A DNA stretch of 64,000 nucleotides from an uncultured Ruminococcus sp. (GCA_902773135.1 CACYDP010000084.1:18583-82582), one strand, 5' to 3'; positions 45,614-54,967 are shown, counted from the first letter of the stretch. Numbers and translations: made by a program. Notes: generated by a model not told the origin, from the sequence alone.

Positions 45614-45665
45614 TAGCCTGTTTAGCATCTTCGCACCGTATGGTACAGATATGAAAGCAGCTTCT
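45612..45665 (+). repeat. Dispersed palindromic repeat, copy 4
   Basis: About 54 bp, starting within the maf stop codon: left end TAGCCTGTTTAG, middle CATCTTCGCACCGTATGGTAC, right end AGATATGAAAGCAGCTTCT. The right arm has a one-base insertion and a C/T change relative to other copies. Immediately followed by a strong terminator hairpin. Confidence 0.85.
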
Positions 45666-45670
45666 AAGAA

Positions 45671-45712
45671 ATCAAAATATCCGGGCCGACTGTTCAGTCC
45701 GGATATTTTGAT
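45671..45712. terminator. Bidirectional terminator between maf and the VanY-like gene
   Basis: 14-bp perfect stem ATCAAAATATCCGG / CCGGATATTTTGAT; the right arm lies inside the last codons of the converging carboxypeptidase gene. Confidence 0.8.
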
Positions 45713-46950
45713 GTAATACCAAGATATTCTTCCAGGCTCAGACCGCTTTGATATACTTTTTCTGCATACTCTTTTCCGATGTAGCGAATATGCCACGGCT
45801 CATAGGAATATCCCGTAGTCTCTTCTTTCCCAAGTTCGTATCTGATGATAAAGCCGTATTTATAACTGTTTTGCTCCAGCCACTCAGCTTCGGGCGTACC
45901 TGCGAATGAGGAAGCAGTGGTATTGATATCGAAAGCATAGCCTGTCTGATGTTCGGAATGTCCGGGACGGGCTGAAATTTTATCCGCATTTTCAATACCT
46001 CGTTCCTGTACATAGCTGTGATACAGCCAGTCCTGCACTTCATAGCTCCTGTATCCCGAAACGATGGTGAGATAGATTCCGTCATTCTCCATTGCATCGG
46101 CAGCCATTTTTTCAAAGGCCGCTAATGCTTCTTCATTGACACCGGGGTCATAATCCGGCGGCAGAGAGTAGGTTTTATTGGCGATGATCAATCCGTCTAT
46201 ATAGGTCAGCCCGTCTTTTTGAATGATTTTAAGAAGTTCCGCCTTTTTGACATTGCTTGTTTCGGAAAAGAGGGTTTCATTCTGTCCGTCAATATAGGCT
46301 TTGACCCGCAGGTAGCGTACACCATTGTCGGCATCAACCGCTATATTGGCGGAAGTTGTGTCGGGGTCGGAAATGGTAAGGGTTTGATAATCGTGAAAAT
46401 TTTCATCTTTACTGTATTCGACGACATACCCGTTAACGCTGCTTTTGGGCTTGCTGAATTGAATGTGGAAACTGTTTGTCTTAGCGGATACGTCAATGAT
46501 TTCCGGTTTGTCGGGGAGCAAATAAAAATCTTGTGTGATTTTGCCTTTGTAATTTCCCTGAAATATTATCTCGGCGGTATATTTACCGGGGAGAATGATC
46601 TGATCGCTGTATTTTACACGGTAATCTTTATCAGGTGTCAGTTTTTGATTGTTATATCGCACAGACAATCCCAGTGTGTGTGTCAGACCGTCATAAGTGA
46701 TGTTGTCAAGACTGTCGATGGTACAATTGTTTTGATTCAGAATAATCGGTTCATCTGCCTCTTTTTTATCGGAGGATTCGGGAAAAGAAACAATGTCGGC
46801 TGTTTTGGCGGTTGGTTCCGCACCGGGTACAGAAATCGTACTTTCCGAAGCATTGTGCAGACTGCTGTCCGATAGATAGGAACAGGAAAGCATACTTGCA
46901 GATACAGCGGCGGTCAGTAGTGAAAGAATCAGTTGATGTATTGATTTCAT
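45694..46950 (-). CDS. Secreted VanY-type D-alanyl-D-alanine carboxypeptidase
   Basis: 418 residues. A hydrophobic N-terminus (IHQLILSLLTAAVSASMLSC) looks like a lipoprotein signal with Cys at about residue 22. Beta-rich regions follow (residues about 60-140, then a fibronectin III-like domain with NGYVVEYSKDENF and YLRVKAYIDGQ). The C-terminal M15B peptidase domain has the zinc site SEHQTGYAFDIN and EPWHIRYIG plus VSGYRSYEVQ. It should trim peptidoglycan stem peptides. No van resistance genes are nearby, so a cell-wall maintenance role is more likely than glycopeptide resistance. The start ATG follows TGAGG. Confidence 0.9.
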   Translation of the reverse strand: MKSIHQLILSLLTAAVSASMLSCSYLSDSSLHNASESTISVPGAEPTAKTADIVSFPESSDKKEADEPIILNQNNCTIDSLDNITYDGLTHTLGLSVRYNNQKLTPDKDYRVKYSDQIILPGKYTAEIIFQGNYKGKITQDFYLLPDKPEIIDVSAKTNSFHIQFSKPKSSVNGYVVEYSKDENFHDYQTLTISDPDTTSANIAVDADNGVRYLRVKAYIDGQNETLFSETSNVKKAELLKIIQKDGLTYIDGLIIANKTYSLPPDYDPGVNEEALAAFEKMAADAMENDGIYLTIVSGYRSYEVQDWLYHSYVQERGIENADKISARPGHSEHQTGYAFDINTTASSFAGTPEAEWLEQNSYKYGFIIRYELGKEETTGYSYEPWHIRYIGKEYAEKVYQSGLSLEEYLGITSKYPD

Positions 46951-47122
46951 TATGATAACCTCATTAAGCAAAGTGTATAAAAGATTTTCGTTTCTATATA
47001 TTATTTTATACCTTATTTGATATTCAAGTCAATGGATTTTGCTGATTCACAAGAAATATGTTCCTCTGTTCTGTATCGTGATTGAAAAATTAATTAAATT
47101 TGGAAAAAATACAAAATACCCC

Positions 47123-47151
47123 TTGATTTTTTTGGAAAAAAAGTATACAAT
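47123..47151 (+). promoter_or_regulatory. Sigma-A promoter of groESL
   Basis: TTGATT (47123-47128) and TACAAT (47146-47151), 17-base spacing, directly upstream of the CIRCE operator, which therefore covers the transcript start. Confidence 0.8.
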
Positions 47152-47155
47152 ACAT

Positions 47156-47182
47156 TTAGCACTCGAACACGTAGAGTGCTAA
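47156..47182. promoter_or_regulatory. CIRCE operator (HrcA binding site)
   Basis: Perfect TTAGCACTC - 9 bases - GAGTGCTAA, the canonical CIRCE inverted repeat bound by the HrcA heat-shock repressor. Positioned at the groESL transcript start. hrcA itself is not in the window. Confidence 0.98.
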
Positions 47183-47223
47183 AATAAAAATTAGGACATC
47201 TGAATTAAGGAGGCAAATATATT

Positions 47224-47508
47224 ATGACTATCAAACCTTTACTCGATAGAGTAGTTGTAAAGTCGGAAGAAGCAGAGGAAACAACAAAGAGCGGTATCGT
47301 TCTGACAGCGTCCGCACAGGAAAAACCGCAGTTTGCAACGGTTGTTGCAGTCGGACCGGGCGGTGTTGTTGACGGCAAGGAAGTAGAAATGTATGTAAAA
47401 GTCGGCGATAAAGTTATCACAAGCAAATATTCGGGTACCGAAGTGAAACTTGACGGTGAAGAATATAATATTGTAAGACAGTCGGATATTCTTGCTGTTG
47501 TTGAATGA
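47224..47508 (+). CDS. groES: Co-chaperonin GroES
   Basis: 94-residue Hsp10 heptamer lid for GroEL. It starts MTIKPLLDRVVVKSEEAEETTKSG; the mobile loop and the C-terminal YNIVRQSDILAVVE are typical. AAGGAGG before the ATG. Controlled by the upstream CIRCE element. Confidence 0.98.
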   Translation: MTIKPLLDRVVVKSEEAEETTKSGIVLTASAQEKPQFATVVAVGPGGVVDGKEVEMYVKVGDKVITSKYSGTEVKLDGEEYNIVRQSDILAVVE

Positions 47509-47539
47509 TCAAATATTTTAAAGTATATTCTGGAGGTAA

Positions 47540-49174
<1,635 letters not shown>

Positions 49175-49204
49175 TCGGTTACCATATTACAGACATTCTC
49201 TATT

Positions 49205-49241
49205 TTGTGCTGCCGCTGTATTTGTCAATGCGGCAGCACAA
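49205..49241 (+). terminator. Terminator of groESL
   Basis: 12-bp perfect stem TTGTGCTGCCGC / GCGGCAGCACAA followed by TCCTTTTTTAT. Confidence 0.95.
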
Positions 49242-49291
49242 TCCTTTTTTATCTTTCTTAATATAAAATTAACAAAATTTTTTGATTTATA

Positions 49292-49320
49292 TTGACATTT
49301 TTAAAAAAATGGTATATAAT
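49292..49320 (+). promoter_or_regulatory. Perfect consensus promoter of the 49-residue membrane protein
   Basis: TTGACA (49292-49297) and TATAAT (49315-49320) with 17-base spacing, 37 bases before the small gene. Confidence 0.9.
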
Positions 49321-49357
49321 TTGTTAAAGTCAAAAATAAAAAAGAGGAGGAAATCAT

Positions 49358-49507
49358 ATGAGCAGAAAACTTTTTACCGTATTGATTTCGGTGATAGGCG
49401 GAGTGGCTGCAATTACTGCCGCAGTGACAGCTTTTCTTATTTTTAAAGAAAAACAAAAGAGAGATGAGGAAGAACTCGAGCATTATCTCGACAGTTCCAT
49501 ACAGTAA
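49358..49507 (+). CDS. 49-residue single-pass membrane protein
   Basis: A short gene with complete expression signals: a perfect promoter, an AAGAGGAGG ribosome site before the ATG and its own terminator. The peptide has a short basic start (MSRK), one hydrophobic helix (FTVLISVIGGVAAITAAVTA and a few further residues, about 5-28), and a charged C-terminal tail rich in Lys, then Glu/Asp. The layout resembles YtxH-like small proteins but is too short to place in a family. Function unknown. Confidence 0.75.
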   Translation: MSRKLFTVLISVIGGVAAITAAVTAFLIFKEKQKRDEEELEHYLDSSIQ

Positions 49508-49541
49508 TTTTTAACAGAATTTATTTATGTTGCAATAATCC

Positions 49542-49583
49542 ATAACGGAAACGAAAAGTCCTGAAATTTTTCGTTTCCGTTAT
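49542..49583 (+). terminator. Terminator of the small membrane protein gene
   Basis: 16-bp perfect stem starting ATAACGGAAACG, followed by TTTTTG. Confidence 0.92.
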
Positions 49584-49604
49584 TTTTGTATATAACCAAA
49601 AAAT

Positions 49605-49626
49605 CCCCCGCCTTTGCAGGCGAGGG
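49605..49626 (-). terminator. Terminator of nrdD
   Basis: On the minus strand CCCTCGCCT / AGGCGGGGG with a GCAA loop, followed by ATTTTTTGG. Confidence 0.9.
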
Positions 49627-49648
49627 CAGAATTAGTTTCTGTAAGTGA

Positions 49649-51847
49649 TTATCTGGCAGAAATCATATGATTGGAAAGGTGGAGTACTCTTTCTTTGATT
49701 TCCTGTGTACGTCCTTGATTCCAGAATTGCGTTCCTATATATCCGCAGGTTCTTCTTGCCACATTCATTGTATTTTGATCTCTGTTGCGGCAGTTCGGGC
49801 ATTCCCATATCAGTTTGCCGTCGTCATCTTTAACAATGCCTATTTCACCGTCAAATCCGCAGACGGAGCAGTAATCACTTTTGGTATTGAGTTCTGCATA
49901 CATAATGTTGTCATAGATGAAATTCATTACATTTAAAACAGCAGGAATATTATGCTGCATATTCGGCACTTCGATATAGCTGATGGCACCGCCGGGAGAA
50001 AGTGTCTGGAATTCCGATTCCAGTTTCAGTTTGTCAAACGCATTGATTTCTTCTGTAACGTGAACGTGATAACTGTTGGTGATATAATTTCTGTCGGTAA
50101 TGCCTTCTATGATTCCGAAGCGTTTCTGAAGGCATTTTGCGAATTTATAAGTGGTGCTTTCGAGAGGAGTACCGTAGATGCTGTAATCGATATTTTCTTC
50201 CTCTTTCCATTTTGCACAGTATTCATTGAGTTTTTTCATAATGGCAAGACCGAGGTTTTTACCTTCGTCTTCGGTCAGTTTTTTTCCGTTAAGGCTGTAA
50301 ACACATTCCCAAAGACCCGCATAACCGAGAGATAATGTGGAATATCCTCCATAGAGAAGTTTATCTATCGGTTCGCCTTTTTGAAGTCTTGAGATAGCAC
50401 CATACTGCCATAAGATAGGAGCGGCATCGGAAAGCGTACCTTTCAGCCTTTTGTGTCTTTCCTGCAAAGCCCTGTGGCAAAGATCCATTCTTTCATCAAA
50501 AATTTCCCAGAATTTTGTCATATCTTTATTGGCACTTAAACCGATGTCAACAAGGTTGATCGTTACCACACCTTGGTTAAATCTGCCGTAATATTTTGGT
50601 TTACCGTTTTCGTCCACATACGGTGTCAGGAAACTGCGGCAGCCCATACAGGTATAACAGTGACCTTCTCCGTTTTTGTCTACTTTATTTTTCAGCATTA
50701 CTTTTTCCGAAATGTAATCGGGAACCATTCTTTTTGCGGTGCATTTTGCCGCAAGTTCGGTAAGATACCAATATTTGCTGTCTTCGTGAATATTATCTTC
50801 CTCAAGAACATAGATCAATTTCGGGAAAGCAGGTGTAATCCATACGCCCGCTTCATTTTTCACACCTTTATGACGCTGACGGAGTGTTTCCTCGATAATC
50901 ATTGCAAGGTCTTTCTTTTCCTGTTCGTTTTTAGCTTCGTTCAGATACATAAATACTGTTACAAATGGTGCCTGACCGTTGGTGGTAAGGAGTGTTACTA
51001 CCTGATACTGTATGGTCTGCACACCTTTTGTGATTTCTTTGCGAAGTCTTTCTTCCACGAGCTTGTCTGATGTTTCTTTGGGAACTTCGATTCCGATTTC
51101 GGCATATTCCTGCAAAAGTTCTTTTCTGATCTTTTCTCTTGAAATCTGCACAAACGGAGCAAGATGAGCAAGACTGATACTCTGACCGCCGTACTGATTG
51201 CTGGCAACCTGTGCAATGATTTGTGTAGCAATATTGCAGGCAGTTGAAAAACTGTGAGGTTTTTCAATCAGAGTTTCGCTGATGACTGTGCCGTTCTGGA
51301 GCATATCCTCGAGATTCACAAGATCACAGTTGTGCATATGCTGAGCAAAATAATCGGTATCGTGAAAATGAATGATTCCTTTTTCGTGTGCTTCCACAAT
51401 ATCCTGCGGAAGAAGGATACGTTTTGTCAGGTCACGGCTTACTTCACCTGCCATATAGTCACGCTGAACGCTGTTGACAGTAGGATTTTTGTTGGAATTT
51501 TCCTGTTTTACTTCTTCGTTGTTACATTCTATCAGACTGAGAATCTTATTGTCTGTGGTATTGGAGCGACGGACAAGAGAACGTGTGTAACGGTAACGAA
51601 CATAATTTTTGGCGAGTTCAAATGCACCTTTTGCCATAATCTGATTTTCTACCATATCCTGAATTTCTTCCACCGATACGGCTCTGCCCATCTTATTACA
51701 CTTGTATTCCACATAGTCTGCAATATCTTTAATTTGTTCAACGGTAAGGTATTGCTGTGCGGAAGCATTATTTGCTTTTGTTACGGCGTTAATAATTTTC
51801 TCTCCGTTAAATATTTCTTCCGATGAATTTCTTTTTATTATCTTCAT
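49649..51847 (-). CDS. nrdD: Anaerobic (class III) ribonucleoside-triphosphate reductase
   Basis: Glycyl-radical enzyme making dNTPs without oxygen. The N-terminal ATP-cone (MKIIKRNSSEEIFNGEKI, residues 1-90) provides allosteric control. The catalytic domain includes HFHDTDYFAQHMHNCDLVN. The C-terminus has the zinc site CSVCGFDG and CPNCRNRD and the radical site RRTCGYIGTQFWNQGR with Gly702 as the likely radical residue. Start ATG behind CAGGAGATGC; the frame stays open upstream across the promoter region but without support. 732 residues. Its activase, nrdG, is 2.5 kb away in a separate unit on the other strand. Confidence 0.96.
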   Translation of the reverse strand: MKIIKRNSSEEIFNGEKIINAVTKANNASAQQYLTVEQIKDIADYVEYKCNKMGRAVSVEEIQDMVENQIMAKGAFELAKNYVRYRYTRSLVRRSNTTDNKILSLIECNNEEVKQENSNKNPTVNSVQRDYMAGEVSRDLTKRILLPQDIVEAHEKGIIHFHDTDYFAQHMHNCDLVNLEDMLQNGTVISETLIEKPHSFSTACNIATQIIAQVASNQYGGQSISLAHLAPFVQISREKIRKELLQEYAEIGIEVPKETSDKLVEERLRKEITKGVQTIQYQVVTLLTTNGQAPFVTVFMYLNEAKNEQEKKDLAMIIEETLRQRHKGVKNEAGVWITPAFPKLIYVLEEDNIHEDSKYWYLTELAAKCTAKRMVPDYISEKVMLKNKVDKNGEGHCYTCMGCRSFLTPYVDENGKPKYYGRFNQGVVTINLVDIGLSANKDMTKFWEIFDERMDLCHRALQERHKRLKGTLSDAAPILWQYGAISRLQKGEPIDKLLYGGYSTLSLGYAGLWECVYSLNGKKLTEDEGKNLGLAIMKKLNEYCAKWKEEENIDYSIYGTPLESTTYKFAKCLQKRFGIIEGITDRNYITNSYHVHVTEEINAFDKLKLESEFQTLSPGGAISYIEVPNMQHNIPAVLNVMNFIYDNIMYAELNTKSDYCSVCGFDGEIGIVKDDDGKLIWECPNCRNRDQNTMNVARRTCGYIGTQFWNQGRTQEIKERVLHLSNHMISAR

Positions 51848-51891
51848 AAAAAAGCATCTCCTGTATTTTTCCGTTTTGATGTATGGGATAT

Positions 51892-51920
51892 ATTGTATCT
51901 CAAAACTTCGTATTTGTCTG
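51892..51920 (-). promoter_or_regulatory. Promoter of nrdD
   Basis: On the minus strand CAGACA (51920-51915, poor -35) and TACAAT (51897-51892) with 17-base spacing. The shared operator centre lies about 41.5 bases upstream of the predicted start, the position of class II activation by Crp/Fnr proteins. Confidence 0.6.
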
Positions 51921-51934
51921 TTGCAAATGCAACA
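51919..51934. promoter_or_regulatory. 16-bp palindromic operator between nrdD and the Crp/Fnr gene
   Basis: TGTTGCA-AA-TGCAACA, perfect 7-bp arms. It is the only such palindrome I found in the window and sits in the divergent control region, where a Crp/Fnr dimer encoded by the adjacent gene is the natural candidate ligand. Confidence 0.7.
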
Positions 51935-51949
51935 AATATATGGTATAAT
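51921..51949 (+). promoter_or_regulatory. Promoter of the Crp/Fnr gene, overlapping the operator
   Basis: TTGCAA (51921-51926) and TATAAT (51944-51949), 17-base spacing. The -35 lies inside the palindrome, so binding there should block transcription. The leader to the ATG is about 140 bases and contains a CTTTGG / CCAAAG hairpin (52050-52071 region). Confidence 0.7.
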
Positions 51950-52095
51950 ACAATATATAGCGTTTTGCACAAAATTATAACACATTATATAGAAGCTGTA
52001 AATGTTTAACCGCAATATATCCAAGGAATCAGTATTGTCTGCTGTCCCTTTGGGAAAACCTTTCCAAAGATTTTGCATAAAAGGAGTTTTAAGCA

Positions 52096-52698
52096 ATGAA
52101 CAAAAATTCGCCTCCCATCAGACTTTTCCGGAGTATTGATGCGGAAAGAAAAAATTATAAAAAAGACAGCGTCATTCTTCAGATAGAAAAGGGCAAGACC
52201 GATATTTGTGTCATAGAAAAAGGGCTTGCCTATCTGACAGCGTTAAATGACGACGGAGAAAAAAATATTCTGGATTATTATGAACCCGGAGACATTTTTG
52301 GTTCCGTATTTTTTCCTTACAGTCATTCGGACTTATACTATGTAATTGCGAAAAAAGATTGTGCGGTATATCACTGTACCTATGAAAAGCTCACGTCGTC
52401 CTATGGAAATGATGCAACAGATCAGACAAAGCTGATCAACCGTATGATTGTATTGTCCATATCCCGCAAGCAAGTTCACTTGGATATTTTATCACAGCGT
52501 ACCATCAGAAACAAGCTGATGACCTATTTTCGTCATATTGCCGAAAATACTTCTTCAAAGGAAATTGTACTGCCGATCAGTTTATCCGATCTGGCGGATT
52601 ATCTTTCCGTAGACAGAAGTGCCATGATGAGAGAAATGAAAAAGATGAATTCGGACGGATTGATACAATCAAAGGGCAAAAAAATTGTTTTACCTTAA
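52096..52698 (+). CDS. Crp/Fnr family transcriptional regulator
   Basis: 200 residues. The N-terminal half is a cyclic-nucleotide-binding-type beta-roll (ICVIEKGLAYLTALNDDGEKNILDYYEPGDIFGS), given in outline; the C-terminal half is a winged HTH with the recognition region SLSDLADYLSVDRSAMMREMKKM. The four N-terminal cysteines of oxygen-sensing FNR are absent, so the signal is something else. AAAAGGAG ribosome site. It is divergent from nrdD and shares a palindromic operator with it, which suggests control of anaerobic dNTP synthesis. A palindromic repeat starts at its stop codon. Confidence 0.9.
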   Translation: MNKNSPPIRLFRSIDAERKNYKKDSVILQIEKGKTDICVIEKGLAYLTALNDDGEKNILDYYEPGDIFGSVFFPYSHSDLYYVIAKKDCAVYHCTYEKLTSSYGNDATDQTKLINRMIVLSISRKQVHLDILSQRTIRNKLMTYFRHIAENTSSKEIVLPISLSDLADYLSVDRSAMMREMKKMNSDGLIQSKGKKIVLP

Positions 52699-52749
52699 GA
52701 TCCTGTTTAACATCTTCGCACCGCACGGTACAGATATGAAACAGGTTCT
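52698..52749 (+). repeat. Dispersed palindromic repeat, copy 5 (reference copy)
   Basis: The most regular copy, 52 bp, beginning with the last base of the TAA stop of the Crp/Fnr gene. Perfect 11-base terminal arms (AGAxCCTGTTT / AAACAGGxTCT), an inner arm CATCT / AGATATG and a centre ACCG-CA-CGGT. Followed 10 bases later by a hairpin. Confidence 0.88.
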
Positions 52750-52758
52750 AAAAAGCAA

Positions 52759-52794
52759 ACTCCCTATACGGATATGAAAAACCGTATAGGGAGT
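52759..52794 (+). terminator. Hairpin after the Crp/Fnr gene
   Basis: 13-bp perfect stem ACTCCCTATACGG / CCGTATAGGGAGT with a 10-base loop. The T-run is lacking, so it may be an mRNA end-protecting stem or a weak terminator. Between here and the SASP gene (52795-52952) I see only a short dyad CAATCA-A-TGATTG. Confidence 0.6.
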
Positions 52795-52952
52795 CATATA
52801 ACGAGATAGGATGAATTTCCGATCAACTCACTTTGGCAGACACAATAAAATCTGTGATGTTCTGTTTGAGTTTTACGGAGGACCGATTCAATCAATGATT
52901 GATTTTACAGATCACAGTCCATTCATTCTATCAGAATAGCCGGGAAATTGAA

Positions 52953-53147
52953 TTACATACTTCTTTCGTAAGCCTCAATCATTTTCTTTACCATCTGACC
53001 GCCTACGGAACCTGCCTGACGAGAGGTGAGGTCGCCGTTGTAACCCTGCTTAAGATTAACGCCTACTTCGTTGGCACATTCCATTTTAAACTGCTCCATA
53101 GCCTGTCTTGCTTCAGGTACATTAATAGAGTTAGAATTGTTAGACAT
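52953..53147 (-). CDS. Alpha/beta-type small acid-soluble spore protein
   Basis: 64 residues. SASPs coat spore DNA and protect it from UV and heat. The two conserved segments are present: FKMECANEVGVNL, which includes the germination-protease site region, and GDLTSRQAGSVGGQMVKKMI. An AAGGAGAAAG ribosome site precedes the ATG. Its presence shows the organism encodes spore maturation. A sigma-G-like promoter lies upstream. Confidence 0.96.
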   Translation of the reverse strand: MSNNSNSINVPEARQAMEQFKMECANEVGVNLKQGYNGDLTSRQAGSVGGQMVKKMIEAYERSM

Positions 53148-53198
53148 AATAACTTTCTCCTTTTTCTTTTTGAATCATTGGTTTTGCGTTTGCATTAT

Positions 53199-53228
53199 TA
53201 TTATGGTTTGTTTCGGGAGATGATATGA
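53199..53228 (-). promoter_or_regulatory. Possible sigma-G promoter of the SASP gene
   Basis: On the minus strand TCATA (53228-53224), 18 bases, CATAATA (53205-53199). The -10 matches the sigma-G pattern CATnnTA; the -35 matches four of five positions of GnATR. About 50 bases before the ATG, where a forespore promoter is expected. Confidence 0.5.
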
Positions 53229-53250
53229 GTGGAAATTTTTTGAATCATCA

Positions 53251-54288
53251 TCAGACGGGATCTTCTTCGTTTCGGGTCGTATTGCAGCATATATTCAGAA
53301 GATGAGCAATACCGGGAATACTTTCGCCTTGTTGGGAGGAAGTAGGTGACATCAAAGCTCCCGTTGCAATCAATAAGATATTTTTCAATTCGCATTTTTT
53401 CAGCTGTTCCATAATATACGAACAAAATACCGAACCGCAGCAGCCGCAGCCCGAACCGCCTGCGTGTACATCCTGACCTTTCAGGTTAAAAATCATCAGA
53501 CCGCAGTCATTGTGATTTTGACTGATGTCGATTCCGTCACGCATCAGGATTTCTTCCAACAGTTCCGAGCCGACTTTTCCGAGGTCACCTGTCAGTATCA
53601 GGTCATAATCGTCCGGCTTGGTGTTGGTGTCTGTCAGATATTGACTGATGGTATCGGCAGCCGCAGGTGCCATAGCCGCTCCCATATTATTGGCATCTTT
53701 AATATTGAGATCGTTAATTTTGCCGAACGTAATATTTCGCACGTAGGGTCCAATATCCTGTTTATCCACCAAAGCCGCTCCCGAACCTGTAACGGTCCAT
53801 TGTGCCGTGGGGGTTCTCTGACCGCCATATTCGATCGGAAGACGAAATTGTCTTTCGGCAGTGCAAAAATGCGATGATGTCACCGCAACAGCGTGTTCTG
53901 CCGCACCGCTGTCTACAAAAATGGATGCCATACACAGTGTCTGTGCCATGGTAGAGCAGGCACCGAACTGACCGGCAAATGGTATATTGAATGCTTTCAG
54001 TCCGAACGTTGACGAAATACATTGGTTCAGCAAATCGCCTGCAAAGATAATATCTATATCATCGGAGGTCATTCGGACTTTGCCGAGCAAAGTATCGACA
54101 GCCGTAGTCTGAAGGGCACTTTCAGCTTTTTCCCAACTGTCCTGACCGAGTTTGTTGTCTTGAAAAGTTTGATCAAAATATTTTCCGAGAGGTCCTTCGC
54201 TCTCTTTTTGCCCGGCGATTCCGGCGGACGAATGAATATTGATGTTATTGCTCATTTTAATGGTATATTTTCCGACTCTTTCCGGCAT
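53251..54288 (-). CDS. spoVAD: Stage V sporulation protein AD
   Basis: 345 residues with a thiolase-like fold. In B. subtilis SpoVAD binds dipicolinic acid for transport into the forespore. Conserved stretches: AGDLLNQCISSTFGL, FGACSTMAQTLCMAS, LILTGDLGKVGSELLEE, DCGLMIFN and HAGGSGCGCCGSVFCSYI. The start ATG lies behind GCAGGAGG. The usual partners spoVAC and spoVAE are not adjacent; the SASP gene follows on the same strand. Confidence 0.94.
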   Translation of the reverse strand: MPERVGKYTIKMSNNINIHSSAGIAGQKESEGPLGKYFDQTFQDNKLGQDSWEKAESALQTTAVDTLLGKVRMTSDDIDIIFAGDLLNQCISSTFGLKAFNIPFAGQFGACSTMAQTLCMASIFVDSGAAEHAVAVTSSHFCTAERQFRLPIEYGGQRTPTAQWTVTGSGAALVDKQDIGPYVRNITFGKINDLNIKDANNMGAAMAPAAADTISQYLTDTNTKPDDYDLILTGDLGKVGSELLEEILMRDGIDISQNHNDCGLMIFNLKGQDVHAGGSGCGCCGSVFCSYIMEQLKKCELKNILLIATGALMSPTSSQQGESIPGIAHLLNICCNTTRNEEDPV

Positions 54289-54373
54289 AAAAAATCCTCC
54301 TGCCATTCAAGTTTTTAACTTTATTGTAACCTGAATGAAGAATTTGATACATCAGCGTTCCGTATATTGACGC

Positions 54374-54402
54374 TTGCAAAAAATGCATAAATATAGTATG
54401 AT
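54374..54402 (+). promoter_or_regulatory. Promoter of nrdG
   Basis: TTGCAA (54374-54379) and TATGAT (54397-54402), 17-base spacing. The region TTGCAAAAAATGCA is an imperfect relative of the nrdD/crp palindrome but with a wider centre. Confidence 0.55.
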
Positions 54403-54442
54403 TTGGTAAATAAAAATTATATCAAAACAGGGGGAGGCTGCT

Positions 54443-54967
54443 ATGCATATAGGAGAAATTATTACTGCCGATTGTGCCAACGGAACAGGTATCCGATTAA
54501 GCATATTCGTTTCGGGCTGCACCAATCGATGCAAAGGCTGTTTTCAGCCGCAGACCTGGGACTTTGAATATGGTGAACCGTATACTTCCGAAATCGAAAA
54601 CTTGATTATCAAGGAACTTTCCAATAGTTATTATGACGGTATCACCATTCTTGGAGGAGAACCGTTTGAAATCTCCAATCAGCGTGAAATTGTAAAACTG
54701 CTCCGCAGAATCCGAAACGAACTGCCCGAAAGAACGGTCTGGATCTATACCGGTTTTACTTATGATAAAGATCTGGTCAAGGGCGGATGCCGATATATAG
54801 AATGTACGGATGAAATTCTTGATCATACGGATGTGCTGGTTGACGGGAAATTTATTTTGGAGCAGAAAAATATTGCACTGCATTTCAGAGGCTCGGAAAA
54901 CCAGCGTATTATCGATATGAAGCAGACAAGAAAGAACGGAAAAGTGATATTGTCGGCGTTACATTAA
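54443..54967 (+). CDS. nrdG: Anaerobic ribonucleotide reductase activating protein
   Basis: 174-residue radical SAM enzyme that installs the glycyl radical in NrdD. The Fe-S motif is FVSGCTNRCKGCFQPQTW (CxxxCxxC), and TILGGEPFEISNQ is the SAM-binding segment. GGGGGAGG lies before the ATG. It is separated from nrdD by the Crp/Fnr gene, SASP and spoVAD. Confidence 0.96.
   Translation: MHIGEIITADCANGTGIRLSIFVSGCTNRCKGCFQPQTWDFEYGEPYTSEIENLIIKELSNSYYDGITILGGEPFEISNQREIVKLLRRIRNELPERTVWIYTGFTYDKDLVKGGCRYIECTDEILDHTDVLVDGKFILEQKNIALHFRGSENQRIIDMKQTRKNGKVILSALH

Noticed and set aside
45694-46950. Glycopeptide-resistance locus, because of the VanY-type and VanZ-type genes
   Set aside because: The two genes are 12 kb apart and no vanH, vanA, vanX, vanR or vanS homologue is present; both families are common in sensitive Firmicutes.
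52811-52939. 42-codon plus-strand frame between the Crp/Fnr gene and SASP
   Set aside because: There is no ribosome site at proper distance (GATAGG abuts the ATG), and it lies between converging genes.
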